Below are positions 63,698 to 64,000 of a DNA stretch of 64,000 bases, in pieces. This stretch comes from Monodelphis domestica. Its lineage: Eukaryota > Chordata > Mammalia > Didelphimorphia > Didelphidae. The notes under the pieces were generated by a model. That model was given only the letters and a program-made list of their open reading frames with translations. It had not been told where the DNA came from and did no database searches. The stretch covers positions 183,643,114 through 183,707,113 of the forward strand of contig NC_077233.1 of assembly GCF_027887165.1 (NCBI RefSeq), given 5' to 3'. Position 1 is the stretch's first letter, and each line of letters starts with the position of its first letter. A program made the position numbers and the translations under genes.

Positions 63698-64000
63698 AAG
63701 CTCTTTCCCTTTCTAACTTTTGGGGAGGCAGATGTCCACCTGTGAGTGGCTGCCTCCTGGCCATCAATCTCACTAATAAATCTCTTTAAATTTGTTAGGT
63801 GGGAGACTCCTCATGAATCAGGATGGCTCTCAGCTATAACTCCAGTGTAACTGTGGATACTGTTTCTCTCTCTCTGCAGTACTTTTCCAACCCCCAAGGG
63901 GAGGAGAGAAAGTATTCCTATTCCAAAGCAGGAAAAGAAGTGACATCCCCACAGAGGGGGTGGGGGTGGGGTTGGTTGGGAAAAGAAAGATGTGCTGGTA
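63698..64000. other. Unassigned sequence to window edge
   Basis: Nothing recognised. PRM2/PRM1 would be expected further right if the eutherian order is kept. Confidence 0.4.

Noticed and set aside
62811-64000. PRM2 or PRM1
   Set aside because: No arginine-rich protamine frame found on either strand here; they may lie beyond the edge.

Overview
The window is marsupial (metatherian) nuclear DNA, most likely from an opossum-like or related species. The repeat fauna shows this. There are dozens of copies of the marsupial tRNA-derived SINE, recognisable by the 'gtgaccctgggcaagtcactta' core and the 'cttctgccttggaaccaat' arm. There are also MAR1-type and MIR/THER1-type CORE-SINEs, 3' ends of a marsupial L1 whose ORF2 C-terminus reads like LWYMLVMEYYC, old L2 and L3/CR1 LINEs, and long simple repeats. 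The sequence is CpG-poor except at two islands. Species cannot be fixed from the sequence alone.

Three host protein genes are recognisable, all on the minus strand and in the order known from the eutherian protamine locus: SOCS1 (coding 23737-24411, with an untranslated exon 1 near 25565-25690), TNP2 exon 1 (58427-58787) and PRM3 (60966-61211). In human the same neighbourhood runs SOCS1-TNP2-PRM3-PRM2-PRM1, so PRM2/PRM1, if present, should lie beyond the right edge. SOCS1 is the feedback inhibitor of JAK/STAT signalling. TNP2 and PRM3 are expressed in spermatids, and TNP2 takes part in the histone-to-protamine exchange.

Layout: 1-23270 is gene-free and repeat-rich. It holds a 1.6-kb minisatellite with a 39-bp period (14986-16610) and, beside it, a CpG-rich segment followed by a homeobox-motif-rich block that looks like a regulatory element (16640-17345). 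23275-26400 holds SOCS1 and its promoter, with an IRF element, STAT palindromes and two upstream ORFs. 26480-57400 is gene-free, with layered L1/L2/SINE insertions, two hAT-type MITEs and several unique stretches that may be regulatory. 57420-58865 is TNP2, whose intron contains a ~0.93-kb polypurine/polypyrimidine tract. 60870-61214 is PRM3, a single-exon gene with a nearby poly(A) signal. The right end holds a fairly well-preserved 5'-truncated L1 and a SINE with clean target-site duplications.

The points most worth a second look are the unusual marsupial TNP2 (15 histidines and one cysteine in exon 1), the marsupial PRM3 orthologue, the double uORF of SOCS1, and the minisatellite next to the candidate regulatory island. 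No retroviral or other capsid-bearing element, CRISPR array, rRNA or functional tRNA gene was recognised. Repeat boundaries are read by eye and are good to roughly 10-40 bases.
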